64,000 nt of DNA from Alloscardovia criceti DSM 17774 (GTDB lineage Bacteria > Actinomycetota > Actinomycetes > Actinomycetales > Bifidobacteriaceae), in NCBI RefSeq assembly GCF_000376885.1, contig NZ_AQXR01000010.1, forward strand, positions 62,001 through 126,000, given 5' to 3'. Positions 1-8,439 of the stretch are shown here, in pieces (position 1 is the stretch's first letter; each line of letters opens with the position of its first letter). The position numbers and the translations under genes are program-made. The notes beneath the pieces are model-generated. The model did no database searches, was not told the origin of the DNA, and saw only the letters and a list, made by a program, of their open reading frames with translations.

Positions 1-2
1 GC

Positions 3-1592
3 GTGGCGCGCATGCTTGCGCTACTCGCTCTTGCCGCTTTTATCTGGCTTTTCCGCCCACGCTCTGCGCTATATCGCATCGCATTAGACACCCAATCGCA
101 CAGACAGCGGCTGGTCTTCTGGCTGGCGTGTGTGCTTCCCCTCGTGCTCGTAGGTATAGTCGCCATCTATTTCGGTGGCCTCTTTGCTGCGAATGATACA
201 TGGGCTCAGGATCATAACTACATTTATAGTTATCGGCATTATATTTTGGCTTCGCAGGCCTTGCTCGAAGGCCACCCGTGGCTGGATTTACCGGTGGATC
301 CCTCCTTCGATGCGCTGAGTAACCCGTACGACCCGCAACTGCGCAATACGATTTTGAATCAGAGCGCGCAAATTTACTGGGATTATGCCTTTTATCAGCA
401 TCACTGGTATTCCTATTTTGGCATTTTGCCTAGCATTGTACTGTATTTACCTTTCCACGCGCTCACGGGCAGCTGGCCTTCAGTATTTGCAAGCGTCATC
501 GTATTTTTGATTCCTGCGATGATTCTCGTCATGGCGTCGATTATCCGTTTTATTGCACGCTACTTCCCGCAGACCAGCATCGGGCACACGATTCTTGTGC
601 TGATTTCGGCTTTTGTGGGCATGAATTTTATTTCGCTTTTGCTCGTGTCTAATCTGTACACCTTGGCTTTTTCCAGTGCTTTATGCGTTGCCTTCTTAGG
701 TGTATTTATATGGCTGGGTGTCCGACCGGAAAAGCCGGCACTCAGCAATTACCTGCGTATGGGCGTAGGTTCTTTCTTTATCGCGTTAACCACTTCGTGT
801 AGGCCTACCTTTGCATTTACGGCTATTTTAGTGGCGCCTGTTTTCTTTGAATTTGTGTGGGAAAAGCCGCTCAAGCAGCTCAGCCGTGCTCTGAGTGCCG
901 CAGTAGTGCCCGCCATTCTTGGCGTGCTTCCCGCCTTATGGTACAACTGGTGGCGTTTCGGATCAGCGCTCAATTTCGGCTCGGGTTACCAAATAACAGT
1001 AGCCGATATGCGCAATTTGAGGGTGACCACTCTGTCCACGCTCCAGGGTGTGGGCGCGTATTTGTTTCAACCTTTTGATTTCACCGCACAACCACCCTTT
1101 ATCCAGTCTCCGTTTATCAGCACCTCCACGTGGATTCATAGGGAGACCATCATCAGCGGATTCTTTATTTTCGCCCCCCTCATAGCGCTGGGCATACTGA
1201 GCGTGCTACTGCCGCAGGTACGTAAACGACTTCATCCACAATTTATCTGGCTGTACAGTCTTGCGGGCGTAATTTTCGGCGTTCTGCTGTGCATTCTGGT
1301 GACGCGCAGTGGCGGTATCGTATGGCGTTATTTTGTGGATTTCACCTGGGCCTTTGTGTTTGCGGCCATTGCGCCGGCGTTAAGTGCGTTGGCTGTTGTG
1401 CGCGAAAAGGGCGGCACACGGGCACGGCAGAGTTCGCGATATCACCTTGTTTTGTGGGTCGTCGTGGCATTGACCGTGTATGAAATGCTCGTTTTTGCAG
1501 CCTCGATTTTTGTGCCCAACCGATTTGCAGCACTCAGCCAGTATAACCCAAGCCTTTACGCGAGCTTTGTTCAGGCATTAACGATTATGTAG
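3..1592 (+). CDS. Polytopic membrane protein, N-terminus cut by window edge
   Basis: The reading frame is open from the first bases and the GTG at position 3 is only the first possible start inside the window, so the true start probably lies upstream. The 529 residues form about ten hydrophobic segments. After the second one comes an extracytoplasmic loop (about residues 60-120) with a pattern like HPWLDLPVDPSFDAL and NPYD. Loops of this kind occur in large GT-C-like membrane proteins of unknown function in Firmicutes and Actinobacteria (recalled, not searched). No DxD or other catalytic signature is clear, so no enzyme activity is assigned. It converges on the FUSC gene with only 7 bases between the stops and no obvious terminator. 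Confidence 0.6.
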   Translation: MARMLALLALAAFIWLFRPRSALYRIALDTQSHRQRLVFWLACVLPLVLVGIVAIYFGGLFAANDTWAQDHNYIYSYRHYILASQALLEGHPWLDLPVDPSFDALSNPYDPQLRNTILNQSAQIYWDYAFYQHHWYSYFGILPSIVLYLPFHALTGSWPSVFASVIVFLIPAMILVMASIIRFIARYFPQTSIGHTILVLISAFVGMNFISLLLVSNLYTLAFSSALCVAFLGVFIWLGVRPEKPALSNYLRMGVGSFFIALTTSCRPTFAFTAILVAPVFFEFVWEKPLKQLSRALSAAVVPAILGVLPALWYNWWRFGSALNFGSGYQITVADMRNLRVTTLSTLQGVGAYLFQPFDFTAQPPFIQSPFISTSTWIHRETIISGFFIFAPLIALGILSVLLPQVRKRLHPQFIWLYSLAGVIFGVLLCILVTRSGGIVWRYFVDFTWAFVFAAIAPALSALAVVREKGGTRARQSSRYHLVLWVVVALTVYEMLVFAASIFVPNRFAALSQYNPSLYASFVQALTIM

Positions 1593-1599
1593 TAAATAC

Positions 1600-2325
1600 T
1601 CAGAATTCAGCTTCCGATGTCTTGTTTTCCGTGGTGCTCACTGTTGTTTCACTCTCAGACGTAGTGCCCTCGCTCACCGCGGCATCGACTGCGCCCTCTT
1701 CTATTTTTTCACTGCCACCATTGATTTCGTCGTCATCTTTGTCCCGCTCCAGCCAGGAGCAATGCTTTTCTATCGCCATATGCGTATGCGCCCACACCGT
1801 GGTAATAATAACGCTTAAACACACGCCAATAACGGTGCCCAATAAACGGAAAAGCGCGTACACAATGCGGTCTTCACCAAATTGCACGAGCATGACCAGC
1901 GCCAGCGAAATCATGGTAATTTTCCAAGAGGCCGAAGGCAGCTGGAAGGCATAGAATAACGCTCCAATAATCAAAATGGCACTAAAAGCGAGCAAGACAA
2001 AAACATAGGGGTTATTTCCCCAAAAATCGTCCAACCACACGACAAAAAGCCCAAACAGACCGCCAAACATGGTGCCCACAAGTCTGCGAAGTCCCGCTTT
2101 GCGTGCCGCCTTGCGATCAATCTGCGTGCACACCACAATGGCCGTTGCCATGGAGGTGGTTAAATAATGTGTGGCGAAAAGAGAAACCACAGCCACGATG
2201 GCAATGCCGATTGCTACTTCGACTTCCAAGGTAGTCAAATGTGGCTTATCAATGCGCTGGGTCACCTTTCCGGTCACTTTGTTCACCTGAGTGTGCGCAC
2301 GATCCCACATATTTTTGAGGCTCAT
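1600..2325 (-). CDS. FUSC / aromatic acid exporter-like membrane protein
   Basis: A 241-residue membrane protein with about six hydrophobic helices between residues 35 and 180, then an acidic Glu/Ser/Thr-rich cytoplasmic tail of about 55 residues. The helix pattern with an early conserved RKAARKAGLRRLVGTMFGG stretch fits the FUSC / ArAE family (DUF939-like), whose better-known members export aromatic acids or other organic anions. The substrate here is unknown. Its ATG overlaps the stop of the upstream aminotransferase by four bases, so translation is probably coupled. It is the last gene of a ppgK-aminotransferase-FUSC unit. Confidence 0.75.
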   Translation of the reverse strand: MSLKNMWDRAHTQVNKVTGKVTQRIDKPHLTTLEVEVAIGIAIVAVVSLFATHYLTTSMATAIVVCTQIDRKAARKAGLRRLVGTMFGGLFGLFVVWLDDFWGNNPYVFVLLAFSAILIIGALFYAFQLPSASWKITMISLALVMLVQFGEDRIVYALFRLLGTVIGVCLSVIITTVWAHTHMAIEKHCSWLERDKDDDEINGGSEKIEEGAVDAAVSEGTTSESETTVSTTENKTSEAEF

Positions 2326-3512
2326 AATTTTTCTATTTCATTCTCCAAAATGCGAATTACTTGTATAACCATTGTCCTGAAAATTTCCGGTTCTGGCAAT
2401 AAGGACACCGCCATGTAACCGCTAGATTCGAAGTCGAAAAAGTACCCCGGCGCACTTTGAGCATGAATTTTGTCCAGCAATTCCAAGCCGACAGCGTCAT
2501 CCTCCAAGCTGGAAGGTAGACGGAGTAACACATTAAAACCCCCTTCTGCCCGCAGCACAGACACATAGCCCTTTGTCTGGCGCGTATCCGAGGTGTAAGT
2601 CTTGAGCCACGCTAGATTTTCGCACGTTCTGCGCCGGATGCGCGCCGTTTGCGCGTCTGCATGATGCAGCAGCTCGGGAATTTCTTTTTCGATGAGCGAG
2701 GACATAGGCAAAAAATCATCGGCAATCATATCCAAACGATTACACGCCTCACGCACCTCATCTACTGGGCCGCTGATATACACCCATCCGACCTTCACAT
2801 CAGCCGCAGCCAGCATCTTCGAAAAACCATCGAGAGCAAAGGTGAGCACACGCTTCTCCCCCGCGAGGCGCGCCCGCGAATCGAAGGCATCCAAGGCGAA
2901 ATCGTAAAAAACTTCATCCGCGATAATGGCCACCTCATAATGCGCGCATAAGTCCAGTATCCGTTCACGCTCTTCGGCTTTGACATAGGAAGCCGTCGGA
3001 TTATTTGGATTGATGAGCACCAGCGCTTTAATAGGATGCTCCGCACCCGGGTAATTATGTTTTTCCAACTGCTGGGCGATGCTGACGTAATCGATAATCC
3101 ACGAACCGTCATAACGCACACGATAAGGCACGGATTGCACCCCCGTTAAGGCACAGATGGATTCAATCAACGGATAGCCCGGCTGAGGATATAGAATCCG
3201 ATCGCCATAATCGCACAGCAGCATACTCAACCACGCGTATGCCTGCGAGGTGGAGTTGAGCAAATACAGGTGCTCAGCATCCATCTCTATGCCGTAACGG
3301 CCACTGAGGTATGAGGACAGAATGCGACGCGTTTCCACGCCGCCGCGCGGATGTGCGCTGTAAATATAATCAGCCCCATGCACGCTCAGTCCAAAATGTG
3401 TGGGGTTTGAATCATTGAGATTGAAAAGCTGAACACCCTGTGCTTTCAGCTCTTGAGAGCGTAAAGACAGGGCGTTAAGTGAGGTATCTCCGGTACGATG
3501 CGAAAATTGCAC
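2322..3512 (-). CDS. PLP-dependent aminotransferase, class I/II
   Basis: A 396-residue fold-type I aminotransferase. Visible landmarks are NPNNPT at 168-173 (substrate/PLP pocket), DEVFYDF at 199-205 (the Asp that binds the pyridine nitrogen and the following Tyr), and FSK with the Schiff-base lysine at 232 followed by a VGW motif. The amino donor and acceptor cannot be told from sequence. The N-terminus (SLRSQELKAQGVQLFNLNDSNPTHFGL) resembles aspartate/alanine-type enzymes. It starts with GTG eight bases after a GAGGT ribosome site, 11 bases after the end of ppgK, and overlaps the next gene. Confidence 0.85.
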   Translation of the reverse strand: MQFSHRTGDTSLNALSLRSQELKAQGVQLFNLNDSNPTHFGLSVHGADYIYSAHPRGGVETRRILSSYLSGRYGIEMDAEHLYLLNSTSQAYAWLSMLLCDYGDRILYPQPGYPLIESICALTGVQSVPYRVRYDGSWIIDYVSIAQQLEKHNYPGAEHPIKALVLINPNNPTASYVKAEERERILDLCAHYEVAIIADEVFYDFALDAFDSRARLAGEKRVLTFALDGFSKMLAAADVKVGWVYISGPVDEVREACNRLDMIADDFLPMSSLIEKEIPELLHHADAQTARIRRRTCENLAWLKTYTSDTRQTKGYVSVLRAEGGFNVLLRLPSSLEDDAVGLELLDKIHAQSAPGYFFDFESSGYMAVSLLPEPEIFRTMVIQVIRILENEIEKL

Positions 3513-3523
3513 GTGACCTCGGT

Positions 3524-4285
3524 TTACTCTTGCTGCGTGGAGGCGTAGTATGCAGCACCTACGATGCCAGCATCGTTGAGCAATTGAGCAGGAACGAGCG
3601 GTGTATTAATTTCGATGAACTCAAAGAACTTATCGCTCTTCTTCGAAACGCCTCCGCCCACAACGAATACAGCTGGGCTGAAGTACTTTTCAAGCAATCC
3701 GTAGTACTTGGTCAGGCGCTTGCCCCACTTTTTCCAGGACAATTCTTCATTGGAGCGTGCGGAGTCCGCCGCATACTTTTCAGCATCCATACCATCGAGC
3801 TCGATATGACCCAGCTCTGTATTTGGTACCAATACGCCATCCATAATCAAAGCGGTACCGATGCCCGTGCCCAAGGTAGTAGCGATGACAAGACCAGGGA
3901 TGCCCTTCGCTGCACCGTACTCCGCTTCACCGAGGCCAGCAGCATCTGCATCGTTGACAACGTGCACGGTGCGGCCTGTGTGTTCGCTTAAGAAGGAATT
4001 TAATTCGATACCCACCCAAGACTGATCCAAATTTGCGATGAATTCTACGGGGGTTTCAGGCTTTACAGGTGCAGGGAAGGCGATGCCAATAGGCGTGCCG
4101 TCAGCCACATCAAAGTGGTCCAAGATCTGCTTTACGACTTCTGCTACAGCTTCAGGTGTGGATTTTTCTGGTGTTGCAATACGCAAACGTTCCTCAGCGA
4201 ACTTGCCATTCACCAAATCAACTGGTGCTCCCTTAATGCCAGAACCACCAATATCAATTCCGAAGGCTTGAGCTGTTTCAATCAT
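3524..4285 (-). CDS. ppgK: Polyphosphate glucokinase
   Basis: A ROK-family sugar kinase that phosphorylates glucose using inorganic polyphosphate (often also ATP), feeding glucose 6-phosphate into the cytoplasm. Visible are the phosphate-binding loop [11 protein letters not shown] near the N-terminus, IAFPAPVK, the acidic catalytic region after [17 protein letters not shown], the second phosphate loop [12 protein letters not shown], and LGHIELDG followed by a lysine-rich stretch (SWKKWGKRL) typical of polyphosphate-using members. The start is the ATG at 4285, eight bases after a GGAGGT site; the frame is open further upstream, but that extension would cross the divergent promoter. Length 253 residues is normal. 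Confidence 0.92.
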   Translation of the reverse strand: MIETAQAFGIDIGGSGIKGAPVDLVNGKFAEERLRIATPEKSTPEAVAEVVKQILDHFDVADGTPIGIAFPAPVKPETPVEFIANLDQSWVGIELNSFLSEHTGRTVHVVNDADAAGLGEAEYGAAKGIPGLVIATTLGTGIGTALIMDGVLVPNTELGHIELDGMDAEKYAADSARSNEELSWKKWGKRLTKYYGLLEKYFSPAVFVVGGGVSKKSDKFFEFIEINTPLVPAQLLNDAGIVGAAYYASTQQE

Positions 4286-4334
4286 TGGCACCTCCAAAGT
4301 GCGTGAAAGATTAAACCGACTTTCTCCGTGATTT

Positions 4335-4342
4335 ATTATAAT
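4335..4342. promoter_or_regulatory. Self-complementary -10 element between divergent genes
   Basis: The octamer ATTATAAT is its own reverse complement, so it presents a perfect TATAAT -10 hexamer to both strands (4337-4342 on plus, 4335-4340 on minus). Rightward, the nitroreductase ATG lies seven bases past the hexamer. Leftward, ppgK would have a leader of about 40 bases carrying its ribosome site. No convincing -35 hexamer is seen on either side, so promoter function is inferred. Confidence 0.5.
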
Positions 4343-4348
4343 GCAAGT

Positions 4349-5149
4349 ATGAGCCATACGCATTCACAAGTAATTGATGCGATTAATGTCCGCATTTCCA
4401 ATCGCATCTTTAGTCCGGACCTCATCGAAGAGGGCATTCACAGCCAGCTGATGCAAAATATCGATGCTATGAGCCTTCTTTCAGGCGTTCGTTTTTCCTT
4501 CCTTGAAAACCATCCTGAACTGTTTGATCGCATCCGAAAAGAAAACGGCGACTTTGAAGGGGCTGCCCATGTGATTCTGCTCAGCGGTGAGCCACACAAT
4601 CTGGAGCTACTAGAAAAGGCCGGTTTTTATGCCGAACGCCTCATCTTGACAGCCACTTTAATGGGTCTGGCCACCAGCTGGGTGGATAAGAGTATCGACT
4701 TAGAGCGTGCTTGCGCCCTTGCCCGCATACCGAAAAACGAAGTGCCCTATGCAGCGCTCGTTGTGGGGTATTTTAAGGATCAGCAGCACGTTTTGGAGCT
4801 GTCTTATGAAGCCCGCGCGCAGTTGCAACGAACGCATCGCGGTGGTCAAAATCTTCAAGCATTGGGCGGCGTCACACCGGAGAGTCCATCGTGGTATATC
4901 AGCGCTATTACTGCCGTATCCAAGGCACCTTTCCCTGCATACAAGCAGCCTATTCGCTTCCTCCTCAGCGATGATGAGCGTTCTATGCGCGCCTTTATCG
5001 ACCCAGATTTTTCTTTGGGAGAAACCCGCGATCATCTCATCCTCGGCATCGATAAGTTACACGCTCATATAGGCGCTCAAAGCGACGAAACTGCACCGGT
5101 CAATGGCGAATGGACTTGGGGTAACGGCGGAATCTACGAAATCCGTTAA
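4349..5149 (+). CDS. Nitroreductase-family flavoprotein
   Basis: A protein of 266 residues resembling the TM-nitroreductase group: an N-terminal RISNRIFS stretch (the usual RRSxRxF-like FMN contact), a middle segment with GFYAERLILTATLMGLATSWV, where family members have the conserved hydrophobic helix and G-x-S-W, and VPYAALVVGY near the end of the core domain. Substrate unknown; FMN-dependent NAD(P)H oxidoreductase activity is expected from the family. The ATG at 4349 is preferred over an in-frame GTG at 4328, because the -10 element sits seven bases before the ATG and there is no Shine-Dalgarno sequence. The message may therefore be leaderless. It lies directly upstream of the FMN-riboswitch-controlled riboflavin uptake genes. 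Confidence 0.75.
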   Translation: MSHTHSQVIDAINVRISNRIFSPDLIEEGIHSQLMQNIDAMSLLSGVRFSFLENHPELFDRIRKENGDFEGAAHVILLSGEPHNLELLEKAGFYAERLILTATLMGLATSWVDKSIDLERACALARIPKNEVPYAALVVGYFKDQQHVLELSYEARAQLQRTHRGGQNLQALGGVTPESPSWYISAITAVSKAPFPAYKQPIRFLLSDDERSMRAFIDPDFSLGETRDHLILGIDKLHAHIGAQSDETAPVNGEWTWGNGGIYEIR

Positions 5150-5174
5150 AGCTACGCGCCCTGTGATTCCTACG

Positions 5175-5217
5175 AGCGGTGAATATCAGACGATCGTCTG
5201 CACATTCGCCGCTTTTT
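5175..5217 (+). terminator. Intrinsic terminator after the nitroreductase gene
   Basis: AGCGGTGAAT pairs with ATTCGCCGCT (one G-T pair). The interior contains the perfect palindrome CAGACGATCGTCTG, and the stem is followed by TTTTT. It separates the nitroreductase transcript from the riboswitch leader. Confidence 0.8.
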
Positions 5218-5284
5218 GATGTAGCTCACACCAAGAATTGCTATGCGCGTCTGCCCAAATGAACGTGGATGTGTTAGGGTAATT

Positions 5285-5402
5285 ATCGTAAGTTTCAGGG
5301 CGAGGCGAAAATCCTCGACTGGCGGTAACAGCCCGCGACCCGCACAAGCGGTTGATTTGGTGGAAATCCAAGGCCAACGGTTATAGTCCGGATGGAAGAA
5401 AC
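5285..5402 (+). promoter_or_regulatory. FMN riboswitch (RFN element)
   Basis: The leader carries the hallmark RFN blocks in order: TTTCAGGGCGAGGCGAAAAT, CCTCGACTGGCGGTAA, CAGCCCGCGA, then CGGTTGATTTGGTGGAAATC, CCAAGGCCAACGG and TAGTCCGGATGGAAGAAAC. The outer stem can form from GTTTC (5292-5296) and GAAAC (5398-5402). The ribosome site AGGAG begins two bases after this stem and the ribU ATG follows 12 bases later. There is no room for a terminator, so the switch most likely acts on translation: FMN binding hides the ribosome site and lowers riboflavin uptake. Confidence 0.95.
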
Positions 5403-5413
5403 AGGAGAAGAGT

Positions 5414-6007
5414 ATGTCGGAGCATACCCACAATACAACAACAGAAAATACAGATAATTACTGGACCAGCCAACGCATTGCCATTTATGCGCTTTTCAGC
5501 ACCTTGGCCATCGTCCTGAGTTTTATTCAAATCCCACTGATGCCTGCAGCACCTTTTTTGAAATATGATCCCAGCGGTATCGTTGTGCTACTGGCTGGTT
5601 TTGCTTATGGACCTTTGGCCGCAGTTATCGTGGGTGTACTGAGCAGCCTCCCTCATATTTTTACGGATCCTATCGGCGGTCTGATTCTGGTGGCCTGTAC
5701 TTTAGCGTTCAGTCTGCCTTCTGCGTGGATTTATTCAAAAAAGCGCACGCGTCAAGGTGCGTTGATTTCCATGGTTACCGGCAGTGTCAGCTTTGTGTTC
5801 ACTGCTATTGTGCTGAATCTTCTCATTACGCCGTTCTACACGGGCACGGATTTTGGTACGGTACTGGCTATGGTTATCCCGATATTGCTGCCTTTTAATA
5901 TTATTAAGGCTGTCCTCCATAGCGTGGTGACCACCTTCTGTTACAAGCCAATGAATGGATTGCTCAAATCCTATATCGCTTCGCAAAAATCTAATCGCCG
6001 AGTGTAG
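5414..6007 (+). CDS. ribU: Riboflavin ECF transporter S component
   Basis: A 197-residue integral membrane protein with about five to six helices, the size and layout of RibU-type substrate-binding components of energy-coupling-factor transporters. The first helix is ALFSTLAIVLSFIQIPL. It is followed by the family-typical KYDPSGIVVLLAGFAYGPLA and a GVLSSLPHIFTDPIGG loop. It captures riboflavin outside the membrane and hands it to an ECF module. The FMN riboswitch directly upstream gives strong support for the substrate. The energizing ATPase/T-component gene follows 88 bases downstream. Confidence 0.92.
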   Translation: MSEHTHNTTTENTDNYWTSQRIAIYALFSTLAIVLSFIQIPLMPAAPFLKYDPSGIVVLLAGFAYGPLAAVIVGVLSSLPHIFTDPIGGLILVACTLAFSLPSAWIYSKKRTRQGALISMVTGSVSFVFTAIVLNLLITPFYTGTDFGTVLAMVIPILLPFNIIKAVLHSVVTTFCYKPMNGLLKSYIASQKSNRRV

Positions 6008-6095
6008 TTTCTCACGCTGCCTTTCCTTATTCCCTACAATCTCATTACCTAAAATTCTGAAATTTTGAGCATATTTCTGCAGAAAAGATGTCAGC

Positions 6096-8359
6096 ATGGT
6101 GGATACAAATCCGGCTATCGAACTTCACTCTGTACGTTTTTCGTATGATGCGCAATTGCCCGACGCGGTGCATCACCTCAATCTGAGCATTCCTCAAGGT
6201 CAATGGCTCACAATTGTGGGTTCTAATGGCAGTGGGAAAACGACGCTGTCTAAGATGTTGGCGGCAATTAGCGCGCCGAGCTCGGGGAGCCTGAGAATTT
6301 TAGGTCATACTTTGTATGACGATGTGAGCGGTGTCAGCCGTGCGCACTTTGTGGCGGCGCGACGCCAGGTGGCGTATGTAACGCAAAATCCGGAGGATCA
6401 GATTGTGGGCTCTACGGTCAAGGATGATGTGGCTTTTGAACCCGAAAATCTGGGCTTTGCGCCAGAGCAGACCGCACAAGCGGTGTATGACGCCTTAGGG
6501 CATACGGGCATGCTGGGCGTGAAGGATTGCGATCCGTACAATTTATCCGGCGGTCAGCAGCAGCGCGTGGCCTTTCCTCCGCCTTGGCTGCACATCCGCG
6601 CATTCTTATTTTGGATGAACCTTTTGCTTTTGTGGACTCCCGCGCACGTTCGGCTATCCTCACGAGTCTGGACAAAGCGCATAAAAGCGGCGTGACGATT
6701 ATTGTGATTTCCCACCACCCTACTCTGGTTCAGCATGGGCAACGCGTGGTTGAAATGAAAGCGGGCGCAATTGCGCGAGACCTGTCTACTAAAGACTTTT
6801 TAGCTCAGACCTCTCTGTCAGAAAATACCGTTTTCCCCACTCAAGCAGCCATTGAAGGCTTGGGCATTCCCGTATCCTCACTGGCACCCTCTACGCTTGC
6901 ATCGGAGCTGGTCCTCGATGCCCAGCATATCTCCTACCACTATGCGGATGGTCCCACGGTTATCGAGAATGAAAGTATCAGCGTAGCTCGGGGCGAGTTC
7001 ATCGCACTGACGGGTGCAAACGGATCCGGCAAAAGCACACTCCTCAATCTTTTATCACAGGCGGTAAAACCCACGCAAGGCGAAGTGCATCTGAACGCGC
7101 AGCAATTAGGATTTGCGTTACAAAAAACCGAAAATCAACTCTTTGCTGCCACCGTGCGAGAAGATATCGCATTTGGGCCGCGCAATCTGGGTTTAACGCA
7201 GAAGGAAGTCCAAGAACGCGTTGCACAAACCGCTGAATTTCTCGGTATTTCTGCGCTACTGGACCGTTCCGTGTGGAATCTGTCGGGCGGTCAGCAACGT
7301 CTCGCCGCATTTGCAGGCGTGCTGGCGATGAAGCCGGATGTACTCATCGTGGACGAGCCGACGGCCGGGCTGGATACTCAGGCCAGCGAAAAAATCCTTC
7401 ATATTCTGGCTTCGCTACATCGCTCCGGCATGACCATTATCATGGTGACGCATTCCCTCGAGCATATCCAGCGTCTGGCCACGCGCGCTATCGTGCTGAC
7501 GGGAACACACGGATTTGCCCGCGAGGAATTTGAAGCCAAGGAACACACAAATACAGTGCGTGATGTGCAGGATCTGCATACGCAGGAGAGGCGTGCTCCC
7601 CTTTCGCGTTTTGACCCGCGTGTGCTCACCTGTGTAACGATGGTGACGGCTTTATCTTCCTTTGCATTGCACACACCAATTCAACTGGCGGGCGGTGTGC
7701 TTGCAACGCTGGCCTTCGTGCTCATGGCCCGTATCCGCCCGGTTCAACTAGTGCGCGCCTTGCATGGTTTTTGGATTTTCATCACCCTTATTGCGGTCTT
7801 CAATATGTTTTTTGTGCACAGCGGTACACAAATTGTGCGCTGGGGTTTTATCCGCATTACGGATGAGGGGGTGTGGGCCTCAATTATTTACGGCACACGA
7901 TTTGCTCTGCTCGCCACCATCATCACCTCGATGCTTCACATTTTGCCACCCAACCGCATCACGGATGCTGTGGAAAGCCTGTGCGCTCCGCTGAAAAAGC
8001 GTGGCTTGCCCGTACATGAGCTGGCATTGACGACGTCCTTATCTTTGCGCTTTTTGCCTATACTGACTCGGGATTTTAAAACATTGGTCATGGCGCAGGA
8101 GTTACGCGGAGGGACGATGACGCACGGTTCGATGTCCGCACGCTTGAGATCCCTCCAAGCCTTGATTATTCCTTCTTTTGCCAATGCTCTGCGGCATGCC
8201 GATAAGCTTAGCATCGCCCTCGATGTGCGCGGTTTTGATAAATCGGCTGACCGCGTGCCGTGGCGTGTTATGCGTGTGACCTGGCGAGATTATGTGCTCA
8301 TCGCCGCCTGTGTGGCATATATTGCGCTTATTATTGCCCTCAATATCCTCGGCTGGTAA
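6096..8359 (+). pseudogene. Fused ECF transporter ATPase-ATPase-T component, frameshifted
   Basis: Read together, two frames encode one protein of about 754 residues that joins both ECF ATPases and the T component. Frame one (from the ATG at 6096) holds ATPase 1 with Walker A GSNGSGKT, Q-loop TQNPEDQ and signature LSGGQQQRVA. The next frame then supplies its Walker B (ILILDEP) and the switch histidine region (VISHHP). It continues with ATPase 2 (GANGSGKS, LSGGQQRLA, VLIVDEP) and a C-terminal membrane T component with the coupling motifs ELRGG and DVRGF. The break lies right after GTGGCC at about 6572: homologs would read CTT TCC where one C is missing. No slippery heptamer is present, so this is a one-base deletion or a sequencing error. 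The gene would power RibU and perhaps other S components. Confidence 0.85.
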
Positions 8360-8380
8360 GAAATAAACAGCAAAACGCAC

Positions 8381-8416
8381 AAAGGGAGGAAAGCCCACTT
8401 AGGCTTTCCTCCCTTT
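8381..8416. terminator. Bidirectional terminator between ECF module and clpC
   Basis: A perfect 15-bp stem (AAAGGGAGGAAAGCC with GGCTTTCCTCCCTTT) encloses the loop CACTTA. The A-rich and T-rich stem ends give a U-tract in both directions, serving the two convergent genes. Confidence 0.85.
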
Positions 8417-8439
8417 ATCTCTTTAGAGCTTAGTCTGCT

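Noticed and set aside
6566-6580. Programmed -1 frameshift in the ECF gene
   Set aside because: The bases GTGGCCTTTCCTCC contain no X-XXY-YYZ heptamer and no clear downstream stem; a deletion or sequencing error is simpler.
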